Shown here: positions 8,698 to 16,857 of the stretch, in pieces | Position numbering within the stretch: position 1 is the stretch's first letter | How the letters are laid out: the number at the start of each line of letters is the position of its first letter | NCBI RefSeq assembly: GCF_001969265.1 | Contig: NZ_CP019304.1 | Coordinates: 3,100,001-3,164,000 of the forward strand | From: Arthrobacter sp. QXT-31 | GTDB lineage: Bacteria; Actinomycetota; Actinomycetes; Actinomycetales; Micrococcaceae | Length of the DNA stretch: 64,000 nt | Direction: 5' to 3' | The notes under the pieces: model-generated | What the model saw: only the letters and a program-made list of their open reading frames with translations | Told to the model about the DNA's origin: nothing | Database searches by the model: none | Made by a program: the position numbers and the translations under genes

Positions 8698-9609
8698 TTG
8701 CCTCACCTAGCACGCCGGGTGTTTGTTCTTCCTCCCGATCTTGAGGGGGCGGCACGCAGCTGGCTCGAACACGGCGAACGGACTCCGCGAGCCCCCCGCC
8801 TGGCTTCATCAGTGGTGCTTCTCCGGGACTCACCCGCCGGCCTGGAAACCTGGCTCGGTTACCGTCCCGGAGAATCACCGCTCGGCGTCGTTGCCTTTCC
8901 GGGCGGATCGCTGGACGCCTCCGACGACGACCCCATCGGCTGGCTGGGGCCCTCGCCCCAGCACTGGGCCGAGCAGATGGGAACGGACGACGTCGGACTG
9001 GCCCGCCGCCATGTGGTTGGCGCGGTCCGCGAACTGTTTGAGGAAACCGGTGTGCTACTGGCGGGCCCGGACCTGTCCTCCACCGTGGAGGCGACGTCCA
9101 CGCCCGAATGGATGAAGGCGCGGGAAGCCGTGGCCGTGCAGGAAAAGTCGTTCAACGAGATCCTGTCCATCCGCGGCCTGTCCATCCGCACCGACCTGCT
9201 CAAGCCGCTCGTGAACTGGCTCAGCCCTGACTTTGCGCACCGGCGCTTCAACACCCGCTATTTCGCCGCCACCGTCCCCATGAACCAGCAGCCATCCCTG
9301 CTGGAGAGCAAGGGAGTCTGGGGGCGCTGGGTGTCGGCCACCAAGGTTGTTGCCGAACGCGACTCCACGGCCCTGGGCGACGAGGTGGGCCAGGAGAACA
9401 CCGTGGGCCTCACCCTCGGCCAGCTCATGGTCCCTGGCTCCGAGATCATGCTGGAGAAGATGGCGAAAGCCAACGGCTGCATCGCCTACCTCAGCTACAA
9501 GCGCACCCCGCACGTCTATCAGCCCCGCCTCGTCGACGAAAACGGCACGCTCATGCTCGAAGTCGAGGCGGCCAAGACGGTAGCAGGAGAGCCCCAGCGG
9601 GAACGCTAA
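8698..9609 (+). CDS. Nudix hydrolase, large form
   Basis: This is a 303-residue Nudix protein. The Nudix box is split by a long insertion: FPGGSLDASDDD lies near residue 68, and the catalytic RELFEETGVLL comes about 45 residues later. Such insertions occur in the NUDT19-like/CoA-diphosphatase-like subgroup. The substrate is not certain. The start is a TTG placed 11 bases after AGGGAG; no ATG or GTG in frame fits better. It is the last gene of the operon with the DUF4177-like and RidA genes and ends at a shared terminator. Confidence 0.85.
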   Translation: MPHLARRVFVLPPDLEGAARSWLEHGERTPRAPRLASSVVLLRDSPAGLETWLGYRPGESPLGVVAFPGGSLDASDDDPIGWLGPSPQHWAEQMGTDDVGLARRHVVGAVRELFEETGVLLAGPDLSSTVEATSTPEWMKAREAVAVQEKSFNEILSIRGLSIRTDLLKPLVNWLSPDFAHRRFNTRYFAATVPMNQQPSLLESKGVWGRWVSATKVVAERDSTALGDEVGQENTVGLTLGQLMVPGSEIMLEKMAKANGCIAYLSYKRTPHVYQPRLVDENGTLMLEVEAAKTVAGEPQRER

Positions 9610-9696
9610 GCCTCTTCCGTCTGCTTTGGTCACCTCCGCCGGTGGTGACGAAACGCCGATGGTGAGCTGTCGGTAGCAATCACGTGGGTTAAAAGC

Positions 9697-9730
9697 GAAA
9701 GGCCGCCCGAGATGAACGGGCGGCCTTTTG
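9697..9730. terminator. Bidirectional terminator between Nudix and crp genes
   Basis: AAAGGCCGCCCG (about 9698-9709) pairs with CGGGCGGCCTTTT (about 9717-9729) around a 7-base loop. T runs follow on both strands, serving the two convergent transcripts. Confidence 0.9.
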
Positions 9731-9740
9731 CTGTTGTGAA

Positions 9741-10418
9741 CTAGCGGGAGCGCTGGCGGAGGCGCTGCATGTCCAGGATGACGACGGCGCGGGCCTCGAG
9801 GCGGAGCCAGCCGCGCTGGACGAACTCGGCCAGTGCCTTGTTGACGGTCTCGCGGGAGGCGCCAACCAGTTGGGCCAGCTCTTCCTGGGTGAGCTCGTGT
9901 GCCACCAGGACACCGTCGGTGGCGGGACGGCCGAACCGGTCGGCGAGGTCCAGGAGGGCCTTGGCGACGCGGCCCGGCACGTCGGAGAAGACGAGGTCGG
10001 AGAGGGAGTCGTTGGTGCGGCGGAGGCGGCGGGCCAGGGCCTGCAGCAGCTGGGCCGAGACCTCGGGGCGGGTCCGGAGCAGGGAGTTCAGGCTCTCGTT
10101 CTTGAGGCCGGCGAGGCGGGTCTCGGAGACGGCGGTGGCCGTGGCGGTCCGCGGGCTCGGGTCGAACAGGGCCATCTCGCCGAAGAGTTCACCCGGGCCG
10201 AGGATGGCCAGCAGGGACTCGCGGCCGTCGGGGGAGGTGCGGCCGAGCTTTACCTTGCCGGAGACGATGAAGTACAGCTGGTCACCCTGGTCGCCCTCAC
10301 GGAAGACGGACGCGCCGCGGGACAGGTCGACCTCGGTCAGTTCGTCCGTCAGCAGGCGGAACGCGTCGTCGTCCAGAGTGGCGAAAAGGGGTGCGCGGCG
10401 CAGTACCTCGATGTCCAT
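9741..10418 (-). CDS. crp: Crp/Fnr-family cyclic-nucleotide-type regulator (GlxR-like)
   Basis: This 225-residue protein has an N-terminal cNMP-binding domain with the phosphate-binding cassette GELFGEMALFDPSPRTATATA (in part), in which Arg and Thr are placed as in cAMP binders. A C-terminal winged helix (LTQEELAQLVGASRETVNKAL) binds DNA. It closely resembles the global actinobacterial regulator GlxR/Crp of carbon metabolism. The start at 10418 has a good AGGAG on the minus strand; the open frame continues upstream but only as antisense of marP. A candidate Crp site lies in the intergenic region, so it may regulate itself and marP. Confidence 0.93.
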   Translation of the reverse strand: MDIEVLRRAPLFATLDDDAFRLLTDELTEVDLSRGASVFREGDQGDQLYFIVSGKVKLGRTSPDGRESLLAILGPGELFGEMALFDPSPRTATATAVSETRLAGLKNESLNSLLRTRPEVSAQLLQALARRLRRTNDSLSDLVFSDVPGRVAKALLDLADRFGRPATDGVLVAHELTQEELAQLVGASRETVNKALAEFVQRGWLRLEARAVVILDMQRLRQRSR

Positions 10419-10483
10419 GAATTCTCCTGAGTAAAAGTGTCGTCTAGGGCGCTTGTGCCATTGTTTCAGAATTTTCAACGGTC

Positions 10484-10499
10484 TGTGACGTACTTGGCA
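10484..10499. promoter_or_regulatory. Candidate Crp/GlxR binding site
   Basis: TGTGACGTACTTGGCA matches the left half and centre of the GlxR consensus TGTGA-N2-TA-N2-TCACA; the right half is weak. It lies 66 bases before the crp start and 112 before marP, a sensible place for autoregulation. Confidence 0.35.
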
Positions 10500-10610
10500 G
10501 CTGAAACGCCCTAAAAGTCGCCGCGAGACCAGCGCCGGCGCCGGGCATCCACGGCAAATTGTCAGACTTCGCCAGTAGAATCGGGACTCAGCTGCTTTTG
10601 AGGAGACCCG

Positions 10611-11795
10611 GTGTTTGGCCTGACCGTTCTGGACCTTGCGTTGATTCTCACGCTTTTGTCCTATCTCATTTACGGCCTGCGCAACGGCTTCCTGGTGACC
10701 GTCGGCGGCCTTGCCGGTTTTGCGGCCGGTGCCGTGGCCGCCTTTCTCTCCGTTCCGCTGGTCAGCGACTTCGTGGAGGACAGCGGGTGGCGCCTGACCG
10801 CCATTATCGGCACGGCCGTCCTTCTGGTGGTCCTCGGCAACGCATTGGGCACGATGGTCGGGCGCAGCATCCGCAGCGCCGTCCGGATGAGACCGCTCCG
10901 GGCGGTGGACCGGCTCATCGGCGGGGCAGTGAACCTCATAGTGTCCGCGCTGGTCATGTCCATGCTGGCCTTCAGCATCAGTGCACTCGGTGTGCCCTTC
11001 GTTTCGCAGCAGCTGGCCGAATCCAAAGTGATCCGTTTCATAGACGGAATGACGCCCAACCCGGTCAAGTCCGCCATGGCCCAGCTTCGCTCGGCGGTGA
11101 TCGGCAACGGGATCCCGACGCTCATCGAGGGCATCGGGCAGGACCAGCAGGTCCCCGTTCCAAACGCCAACACGGACACCCCGGCACTGAACAGGGCAGC
11201 CGGTTCGGTCCTGAAGATCGCCGGAACCGCGTTCCAGTGCGGGCAGAACCAGACCGGAACAGGCTTTGTGGTCTCGCCCGGACGCGTGGTGACCAACGCG
11301 CACGTCGTGGCAGGCGTGTCGCAGCCCGTGGTGGAGGTCCCCGGGGGCGGCGCCATGCCCGGCAGGGTTGTGTACTTCGACAGCAAGCGCGACCTCGCAG
11401 TCCTGGCCGTGGACGGACTGCCCACCGCGGCGCTGCCGCTCAGTTCCGACCTGCCCGCGGGAACCGCCGCCGCGGTCGCCGGCTACCCGCACGGCGGCCC
11501 CTACCAGTCCAAGCCGGCCACAGTGCAGGGCATCTCCACGGTGCTGGTGCCGGACATCTATGGCAACAACCCGGCTCCGGACGAGGTGTACAAGCTCGCA
11601 GGCGACGTCCAGCCGGGCAACTCGGGCGGGCCGCTGCTCACCACCAACGGGGAGGTGGCGGGAGTGATCTTCGCGAAGGCTACATCCAACGCTGCCTTGG
11701 GCTTCGCGATTCCGATGATCGACCTCCGGCCGGTGGCAGCAGAGGCACCGAGCCTCTCCAGCCCGGTATCGCCGGGACAGTGCATCCAGCAGTAG
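10611..11795 (+). CDS. marP: MarP-type membrane serine protease
   Basis: This is a 394-residue protease. The first 130 residues carry four membrane helices of the CvpA/colicin V production type. The extracytoplasmic trypsin-like domain has His231 (TNAHVV), Asp261 (SKRDLAVL) and Ser338 (GNSGGP). Cys210 and Cys391 occupy the places of the disulfide that controls Mycobacterium MarP activity. Mycobacterial MarP protects against acid and oxidative stress by processing cell-wall hydrolases. The start is a GTG preceded by GAGGAG. The gene is divergent from crp. Confidence 0.9.
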   Translation: MFGLTVLDLALILTLLSYLIYGLRNGFLVTVGGLAGFAAGAVAAFLSVPLVSDFVEDSGWRLTAIIGTAVLLVVLGNALGTMVGRSIRSAVRMRPLRAVDRLIGGAVNLIVSALVMSMLAFSISALGVPFVSQQLAESKVIRFIDGMTPNPVKSAMAQLRSAVIGNGIPTLIEGIGQDQQVPVPNANTDTPALNRAAGSVLKIAGTAFQCGQNQTGTGFVVSPGRVVTNAHVVAGVSQPVVEVPGGGAMPGRVVYFDSKRDLAVLAVDGLPTAALPLSSDLPAGTAAAVAGYPHGGPYQSKPATVQGISTVLVPDIYGNNPAPDEVYKLAGDVQPGNSGGPLLTTNGEVAGVIFAKATSNAALGFAIPMIDLRPVAAEAPSLSSPVSPGQCIQQ

Positions 11796-11819
11796 GGCCA
11801 TCCGCCAGCACGGATCCGG

Positions 11820-12851
11820 CTAGAGCCAGTCCAGGCGCTGGCCGTGCGGGCCCGTGATGGCGACCGGCCGGCCGTCATGCTGCAGCAGGAAGTTCCCGCG
11901 GAGCCGGCCGGCGTCCATCTCCGGGACCACGGAGGAGCCGTCCTCCTGGAAGATCACCGTCTCGCCCTCGTTGGACAGCCAGTGGCAGCCACGGTCACGC
12001 GCCAGGCCCTGCATGGTGGCCCGGAACTGCGCGCGCCCGTCAGCGTTGAGGTAACCCATGACGGCGCTGTGCAAGACCACCAGTGCGGCATCGGCGGGTG
12101 CCTGGGCGGCCAGCGACGGCAGCTGCGCGTTCAGATCGCCGGCCACCAGCAAAGGGGGATCCTCCCGGGCGACGGCAATGGCCCGCCGCAGCCGCTCGCG
12201 GCGGAACTCCTGCTCCGGCCAGATCAGCGCCTCAAGCCAGGCGACGTCGTCGGGATTCCGCACGTCAAGGGGGTTCAGGTCAATCCCGGCCCGCCACACC
12301 ACCTCCGGAAGGCTGTCCGGCAGGGGAACGGGGCCGGATGTCCTGCAGCGCAGGACAGGAGGCTCCGGGCGTTCGCCGGATGCATGGGGACCCACCCGCG
12401 TAACCGTTCCGCCGTCGTCGAACTCATAGCTGTAGCGGTCCGGGAACAGGGCGAGCCCCGCGGAGGCGCCCACCTCGATCAGGGCGAGCGGCCGGCCCTC
12501 GGTGGCGGCGATCGCCGCAAGCGAGGGAAGCAGGGTGGCGCAGCGGCCCACCTCGTTGGTCTGGGTTGCGCGGGACAGGACGATGCGCGAGACCTCGTCC
12601 CAATGCTCGTCCAGGAACTTCCGGAACTCTGCGTACGGGGACATTCCGGCGCCGAGGAAGCGGGCCGCGGCGAGCATCAGCAGGGGCTGCCGCTTGTTGT
12701 ACGGCCATTCGTCGATCCGGGCGATAAGCTCGGGATCGCCGGCGATGTGCACGGACCAGTCGGCGTAGCAGGGTGAGGAACCGGGGGCATCAACGGTGCC
12801 GAAGTGCCGGTACCACTCCGCGGTGCCGGTGCCTGACCCCGCCGCCGGCAT
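11820..12851 (-). CDS. DUF2332 family protein
   Basis: The 343-residue product shows the DUF2332 pattern throughout: WYRHFGT, SPCYADWSVHIA, the central LIEVGASAGLAL block, RAGIDLNPLDV, WPEQEFRRERLRRAI and VVLHSAVMGYL. The GASAGL block resembles an S-adenosylmethionine-binding loop, so a methyltransferase-like fold is possible, but no activity is known to me for the family. It begins 2 bases after the aroQ stop and is probably co-transcribed with it. Confidence 0.85.
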   Translation of the reverse strand: MPAAGSGTGTAEWYRHFGTVDAPGSSPCYADWSVHIAGDPELIARIDEWPYNKRQPLLMLAAARFLGAGMSPYAEFRKFLDEHWDEVSRIVLSRATQTNEVGRCATLLPSLAAIAATEGRPLALIEVGASAGLALFPDRYSYEFDDGGTVTRVGPHASGERPEPPVLRCRTSGPVPLPDSLPEVVWRAGIDLNPLDVRNPDDVAWLEALIWPEQEFRRERLRRAIAVAREDPPLLVAGDLNAQLPSLAAQAPADAALVVLHSAVMGYLNADGRAQFRATMQGLARDRGCHWLSNEGETVIFQEDGSSVVPEMDAGRLRGNFLLQHDGRPVAITGPHGQRLDWL

Positions 12852-12853
12852 GG

Positions 12854-13330
12854 TCAGGCCTTGCCGGCGTTCAGGTCGGCGAGGTACTCCACGGCGAACC
12901 GGTAACCCATAATCCCGGCGCCGGCGATCACGGCCTTGCTGATGTCCGAGAGGTAGGAGTGGTGGCGGAATGGCTCGCGGGCGTGCACGTTGGTGATGTG
13001 GACTTCCACCGCGGGAACCTGGACCGCGGAGATGGCGTCCCGGATGGCAACCGAGGTGTGGGTGTAGGCCCCGGCGTTCAGCACAATGCCGATGGCCTTG
13101 CCGCGGGCGGCGTGGATGGCGTCCACCAGCGCGCCTTCATGGTTGGACTGGAAGCACTCGACGTCCAGGCCGTGGGCGGCGGCGGCGTCCTTGGCGAGCT
13201 GTTCGACGTCGGCCAGGGTGGCCGTGCCGTACTTCTCCGGTTCGCGGGTGCCGAGGAGGTTCAGGTTGGGGCCGTTCAGGACGAGGATGGTGCCGCGGCC
13301 GGCTTCGGTGGCGGAGGGGGCTTCAGTCAT
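12854..13330 (-). CDS. aroQ: Type II 3-dehydroquinate dehydratase
   Basis: This 158-residue enzyme dehydrates 3-dehydroquinate to 3-dehydroshikimate, step three of the shikimate pathway. Characteristic blocks are [18 protein letters not shown] (catalytic Arg and Tyr), [26 protein letters not shown] and [18 protein letters not shown], with the catalytic His. The start at 13330 is favoured because TAGATT stands 7 bases before the ATG and there is no ribosome-binding site, which suggests a leaderless transcript with its own promoter. It sits between galE and the DUF2332 gene. No other aro gene is in the window. Confidence 0.95.
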   Translation of the reverse strand: MTEAPSATEAGRGTILVLNGPNLNLLGTREPEKYGTATLADVEQLAKDAAAAHGLDVECFQSNHEGALVDAIHAARGKAIGIVLNAGAYTHTSVAIRDAISAVQVPAVEVHITNVHAREPFRHHSYLSDISKAVIAGAGIMGYRFAVEYLADLNAGKA

Positions 13331-13390
13331 GACTGCCAATCTATCGCGTCCGGTTGCCGTGCCGTGCAACCGCTCACGCTGGGCAGCCAA

Positions 13391-14416
13391 CTAGCGCCCG
13401 TCTGAGCCGGCGTAGCCATTGGGGTTGTTCTTCTGCCAGCGCCAGTGGTCCTCGCACATCTGGTCCAGCGACCTGGTGGTGGACCAGGAGAGGTCGGCCA
13501 TGGCGGAGGTGGCGTCCGCCCAGAAAGCGGGCAAATCTCCCGGCCGCCGGCCCGTGATCTCGTACGGGATGGAGGTGCCCACTGCTTTTTCAAAGGAGCG
13601 CAGGACTTCCAGCACCGAGGACCCGGTGCCCGAACCGAGATTCCAGCGGTACACGCCGGCCTTTCCCGCAATGTGATTCAGGGCTGCCACGTGGCCTTCG
13701 GCGAGGTCGACGACGTGGATGTAGTCGCGCAGGCACGTTCCGTCGGGCGTGTCGTAGTCGCCGCCGAACACCATGAGCTTTTCACGGCGGCCTACGGCCA
13801 CCTGCGCGATGAAGGGCACGAGGTTGTTGGGGATGCCCTGCGGGTCTTCGCCGATCCGCCCCGAGGGGTGGGCGCCCACCGGGTTGAAGTAGCGCAGGAG
13901 GGCGATGTTCCAGCGGCTGTCCGCGGCGCCAAGGTCGGAGAGGATGTCCTCGATCTGTTCCTTCGTGCGCCCGTAGGGGTTGGTGGCGCCAATTTCCATC
14001 TTCTCCACGTACGGAACGGCGTTGTGCGCGCCGTAGACCGTGGCCGAGGAGCTGAAGACGATCGAGCGGACGCCGTGACGGTCCATTGCGCGGATCAGGT
14101 TCAGGGTGCCCACGAGGTTGTTGTAGTAGTACTTCACCGGTTCGTGGACCGATTCGCCCACGGCCTTGAGCCCCGCGAAGTGAATGACGGCGTCAATGTC
14201 GTGCTGTCCGAAGACGGCGTCGACGGCCGGCTCGTCCAGGAGGTCCGTGTGGTGGAATGCAGCCTGCTTGCCTGTGAGCCCGGCGACCCGCCGCAGCGAT
14301 TCGCTGCTGGAGTTGGCGAGGTTATCGATGACCACCACGTCATGGCCGGCTTCCTGCAGGGAGAGGACGGTGTGGGAACCGATGTACCCGGTGCCGCCAG
14401 TGACCAGAATCTTCAT
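13391..14416 (-). CDS. galE: UDP-glucose 4-epimerase
   Basis: The 341-residue short-chain epimerase interconverts UDP-glucose and UDP-galactose. It has the NAD-binding TGGTGYIGSH (7-15), FSSSATVYG, and the catalytic pair Tyr148/Lys152 (YGRTK). Length and blocks fit GalE of the Leloir pathway throughout. It lies downstream of the alpha-galactosidase gene in the same direction, so galactose released there can be fed into metabolism. No galK or galT is present in the window. A long hairpin in the 105-base gap may uncouple its expression from the upstream genes. Confidence 0.96.
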   Translation of the reverse strand: MKILVTGGTGYIGSHTVLSLQEAGHDVVVIDNLANSSSESLRRVAGLTGKQAAFHHTDLLDEPAVDAVFGQHDIDAVIHFAGLKAVGESVHEPVKYYYNNLVGTLNLIRAMDRHGVRSIVFSSSATVYGAHNAVPYVEKMEIGATNPYGRTKEQIEDILSDLGAADSRWNIALLRYFNPVGAHPSGRIGEDPQGIPNNLVPFIAQVAVGRREKLMVFGGDYDTPDGTCLRDYIHVVDLAEGHVAALNHIAGKAGVYRWNLGSGTGSSVLEVLRSFEKAVGTSIPYEITGRRPGDLPAFWADATSAMADLSWSTTRSLDQMCEDHWRWQKNNPNGYAGSDGR

Positions 14417-14440
14417 AGGTGTTCCGTTCGTCTGAAATGG

Positions 14441-14509
14441 AGCCTGCCCGGCGCCCCCGCCAGTCCGGGGCGGGGACGCAGGGGACTGGCGGGGACACCG
14501 GGGCAGGCT
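14441..14509 (-). repeat. Long hairpin between alpha-galactosidase and galE
   Basis: Arms of about 26 bases (from AGCCTGCCCGGCG to the GACTGGCGGGGAC side, with one base bulged and one mismatch) enclose a 16-base loop. No T run follows, so this is not a classic intrinsic terminator. It probably stabilises mRNA or attenuates transcription between the two genes. Confidence 0.7.
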
Positions 14510-14521
14510 TCACTGATCGGG

Positions 14522-16726
14522 TTAGAGCGCCGTGACCTGCAGGACCAGGCCGTGCTCCGGGTTCAGGTTGGGCATCGGCAGCCCGACCTCGGACAGGAAG
14601 CGGCCGCTGGCTTCGGCGCCGGAGCCCAGCCAGGCCGGCGGCTGGATCTGGGTGAAGGTGTGGCCGTAGTCGGCGTCCCCGGCGACGGGGAAGATGGCTT
14701 CCACCCGGTAGCGGCGTGCCCCGTCCAGTCCGGGCAGCGCAACCCGGCCCGGCTGCTCCGCGAACGAGGTGCGCGTGCTGACCAGGGCGAACAGGGCCGC
14801 GGTCGTGCCCGCAGCAGCACGAGCAAGCTGAGCTGAGCTGGCCACCACACCGTGCAGCATGAGCGAATCGTCGGGGACGTCGGCACGGACCACCCGGCCG
14901 CTGTGGATGAGCCCACGGTGTTCCTTGTAGAGGGCGATGAACCGCTTCAACTCCTCGCGCTCGGCGCCCTGCACCTCCCGGACGTCCCACTCCATCCCGA
15001 AGTGGCCGAACAGCGCGGTGATGGCCCGGAAGGACAGGTCGTGCGTACGGGCGGTGGTGTGGGAGGTGGTGGGGCCGACGTGGCCGCCGACGAGTTCGGG
15101 CGGAACCACGACGCCGGTCCAGCGCTGGATGGTCTGCCGTTCCAGGGCGTCGTTGCAGTCCGAAGCCCAGATCCGGTCGGTGCGCTCCAGAATGCCCAGA
15201 TCCACGCGGGCCCCGCCGGAGGAACAGCTTTCAATCTCGACGCCGGGATGGGCCTTCCGCAGCTCGTCGAACAGGCGGTAGGCGGCGAGGGTCTGGGCGT
15301 GGACGGACGAGCGTCCGGCGTGCCCGTGCTCGGTGAGGTCGCGGTTCTGGTCCCACTTCAGGTAGCTGATGTTGTTCTCGCGCAGCAGGGCATCGATCCG
15401 GTCAAAGATGTACTGCCACGCCTCCGGGTTCACCAGGTCGATGATGTGCTGGTTCCGCCATGCCAGGGGCAGGCGCCCACCGTCCTTGTGGGATACGGCC
15501 GCCGGTCCCACGATCCAGTCCGGGTGCGCCCGCGCCACGTCCGAGTTGAGGTTGATCATCTCGGGCTCCACCCACAGACCGAACTCCATGCCCCGGGAGG
15601 TGACGGCGTCGATGAGCGGCGTCAGCCCGTCCGGCCAGAGCGTCTCGTCCACGAACCAGTCGCCGAGGCCCGCGGTGTCGTCGCGGCGGCCGCGGAACCA
15701 GCCGTCGTCCAGGACGAAGCGCTCCACGCCGAGGTCGGCGGCCGAGTCCGCGAGTTCGATCAGGGTGTCCAGGTTGTGGTCGAAGTAGACAGCCTCCCAC
15801 GTGTTCAGCACCACCGGGCGGGGCTTACCGGTGGGCTTGCCGCCGCCCGCAGCCGGAAGCACGTGGTGCGGGCGGGAACGGAACCAGCTGTAGAACGCCT
15901 CGCTGATGCCGTCCAGGCCGCGGCCCGAGTAGGCGGCGAAGAGCTTGGGTGTGGTGTAGCCGGCGCCCGGTTCGAGGATGACCTCGGCCGGGCCCAGCAG
16001 TTCGGAGCCGCCAATCATGGTGCGGCCGTCGCCGATGGTGTCCGCGAACTGTTCGTGATTGCCGCTCCAGGCCAAGTGGGTGGCCCAGACCTGGCCATGG
16101 CGGTTGCCGAAGCCGGCCGTGCCGGCCGCGAACAGCAGCGAGGAGTCGTGCCCGGTCCGCCCGTGCCGGCCGGAACGCACCCAGGTGCCCTGCTGGATGG
16201 GGCGGCGCTGCGGGTGCCGTTCCCGGCACCAGCGGCCGGTCAGGTCGAGAAGTTCGACGGCGTCCGGAGCCACCGGGAGAACCGTGGCCAGTTCGTCCAG
16301 CTGGAACGGCGACGTTCCGGTGTTGGTGACGGTGTGCTGCAGCTCCAGCAGGCCGCCGTCGTGCAGGGTAAGGGAGGACTGGACAGTGATGCCGGCGTCG
16401 GCGTCCTGCTGGACGACGGCGGCACAGCTGCCGGCCAGTTCGGCGTGGACCGCGCGCAGCCGGACAGAAAAATCGAGCCCGGAGGCGCCGTCGGCAATCC
16501 TGTGGCCGCGCAGCGCCGGCCGGCCGCGCCAGCTGGAGGACGCCTGGGGGAGCAGTCCCACCGGGACGGTGACGTCGATGGCGGAGTTGGTGATCGCCGG
16601 CGTGAGGATGGACAGGTCAGGGAGTTCGCTGCCAAGGTCGGCGCCCCAGTGGATCACCTCGGCCTCCCCGCTGTCGAAGCTGATCACCAGGCTGGTGCCG
16701 GCGGAACGGAGGTGCAGGGGATCCAT
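14522..16726 (-). CDS. Alpha-galactosidase, GH36
   Basis: This is a 734-residue cytoplasmic glycoside hydrolase with no signal peptide. It hydrolyses alpha-1,6-galactosides such as melibiose or raffinose. The N-terminal beta-sandwich precedes a TIM barrel with VLDDGWF (about 338), GLWVEPEM, and nucleophile Asp459 in KWDQNRD. The acid/base is Asp523 in ASDCNDALER, after CSSGGAR. These match the GH36 (AgaA/RafA-type) active site. It follows the sugar-binding protein gene and precedes galE, so substrate uptake, cleavage and galactose entry lie on one operon. Confidence 0.94.
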   Translation of the reverse strand: MDPLHLRSAGTSLVISFDSGEAEVIHWGADLGSELPDLSILTPAITNSAIDVTVPVGLLPQASSSWRGRPALRGHRIADGASGLDFSVRLRAVHAELAGSCAAVVQQDADAGITVQSSLTLHDGGLLELQHTVTNTGTSPFQLDELATVLPVAPDAVELLDLTGRWCRERHPQRRPIQQGTWVRSGRHGRTGHDSSLLFAAGTAGFGNRHGQVWATHLAWSGNHEQFADTIGDGRTMIGGSELLGPAEVILEPGAGYTTPKLFAAYSGRGLDGISEAFYSWFRSRPHHVLPAAGGGKPTGKPRPVVLNTWEAVYFDHNLDTLIELADSAADLGVERFVLDDGWFRGRRDDTAGLGDWFVDETLWPDGLTPLIDAVTSRGMEFGLWVEPEMINLNSDVARAHPDWIVGPAAVSHKDGGRLPLAWRNQHIIDLVNPEAWQYIFDRIDALLRENNISYLKWDQNRDLTEHGHAGRSSVHAQTLAAYRLFDELRKAHPGVEIESCSSGGARVDLGILERTDRIWASDCNDALERQTIQRWTGVVVPPELVGGHVGPTTSHTTARTHDLSFRAITALFGHFGMEWDVREVQGAEREELKRFIALYKEHRGLIHSGRVVRADVPDDSLMLHGVVASSAQLARAAAGTTAALFALVSTRTSFAEQPGRVALPGLDGARRYRVEAIFPVAGDADYGHTFTQIQPPAWLGSGAEASGRFLSEVGLPMPNLNPEHGLVLQVTAL

Positions 16727-16771
16727 ACGTAAGTCTCTTTCGTGGTTTAGCAGGTAGCTAGAAGGTGGTGC

Positions 16772-16804
16772 GGGGCCGGCCGCGGCATCCGCGGTCCCGG
16801 CCCC
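16772..16804 (-). repeat. GC-rich hairpin between binding-protein and alpha-galactosidase genes
   Basis: GGGGCCGGCCGCGG pairs with CCGCGGTCCCGGCCCC (two bases bulged) around the trinucleotide CAT. There is no T tract. Hairpins placed directly after a binding-protein gene often protect its mRNA and lower expression of the next gene; that role is inferred here. Confidence 0.65.
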
Positions 16805-16857
16805 GCCGGTGGTGCTGGCTGGATTCGCCGGGCCTTTATTTATGCCCGGTTGAATCC

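Noticed and set aside
10419..11801. Upstream extension of the crp frame to 686 codons
   Set aside because: The extension is antisense to marP, which has clear catalytic motifs, and the crp start at 10418 has a good AGGAG.
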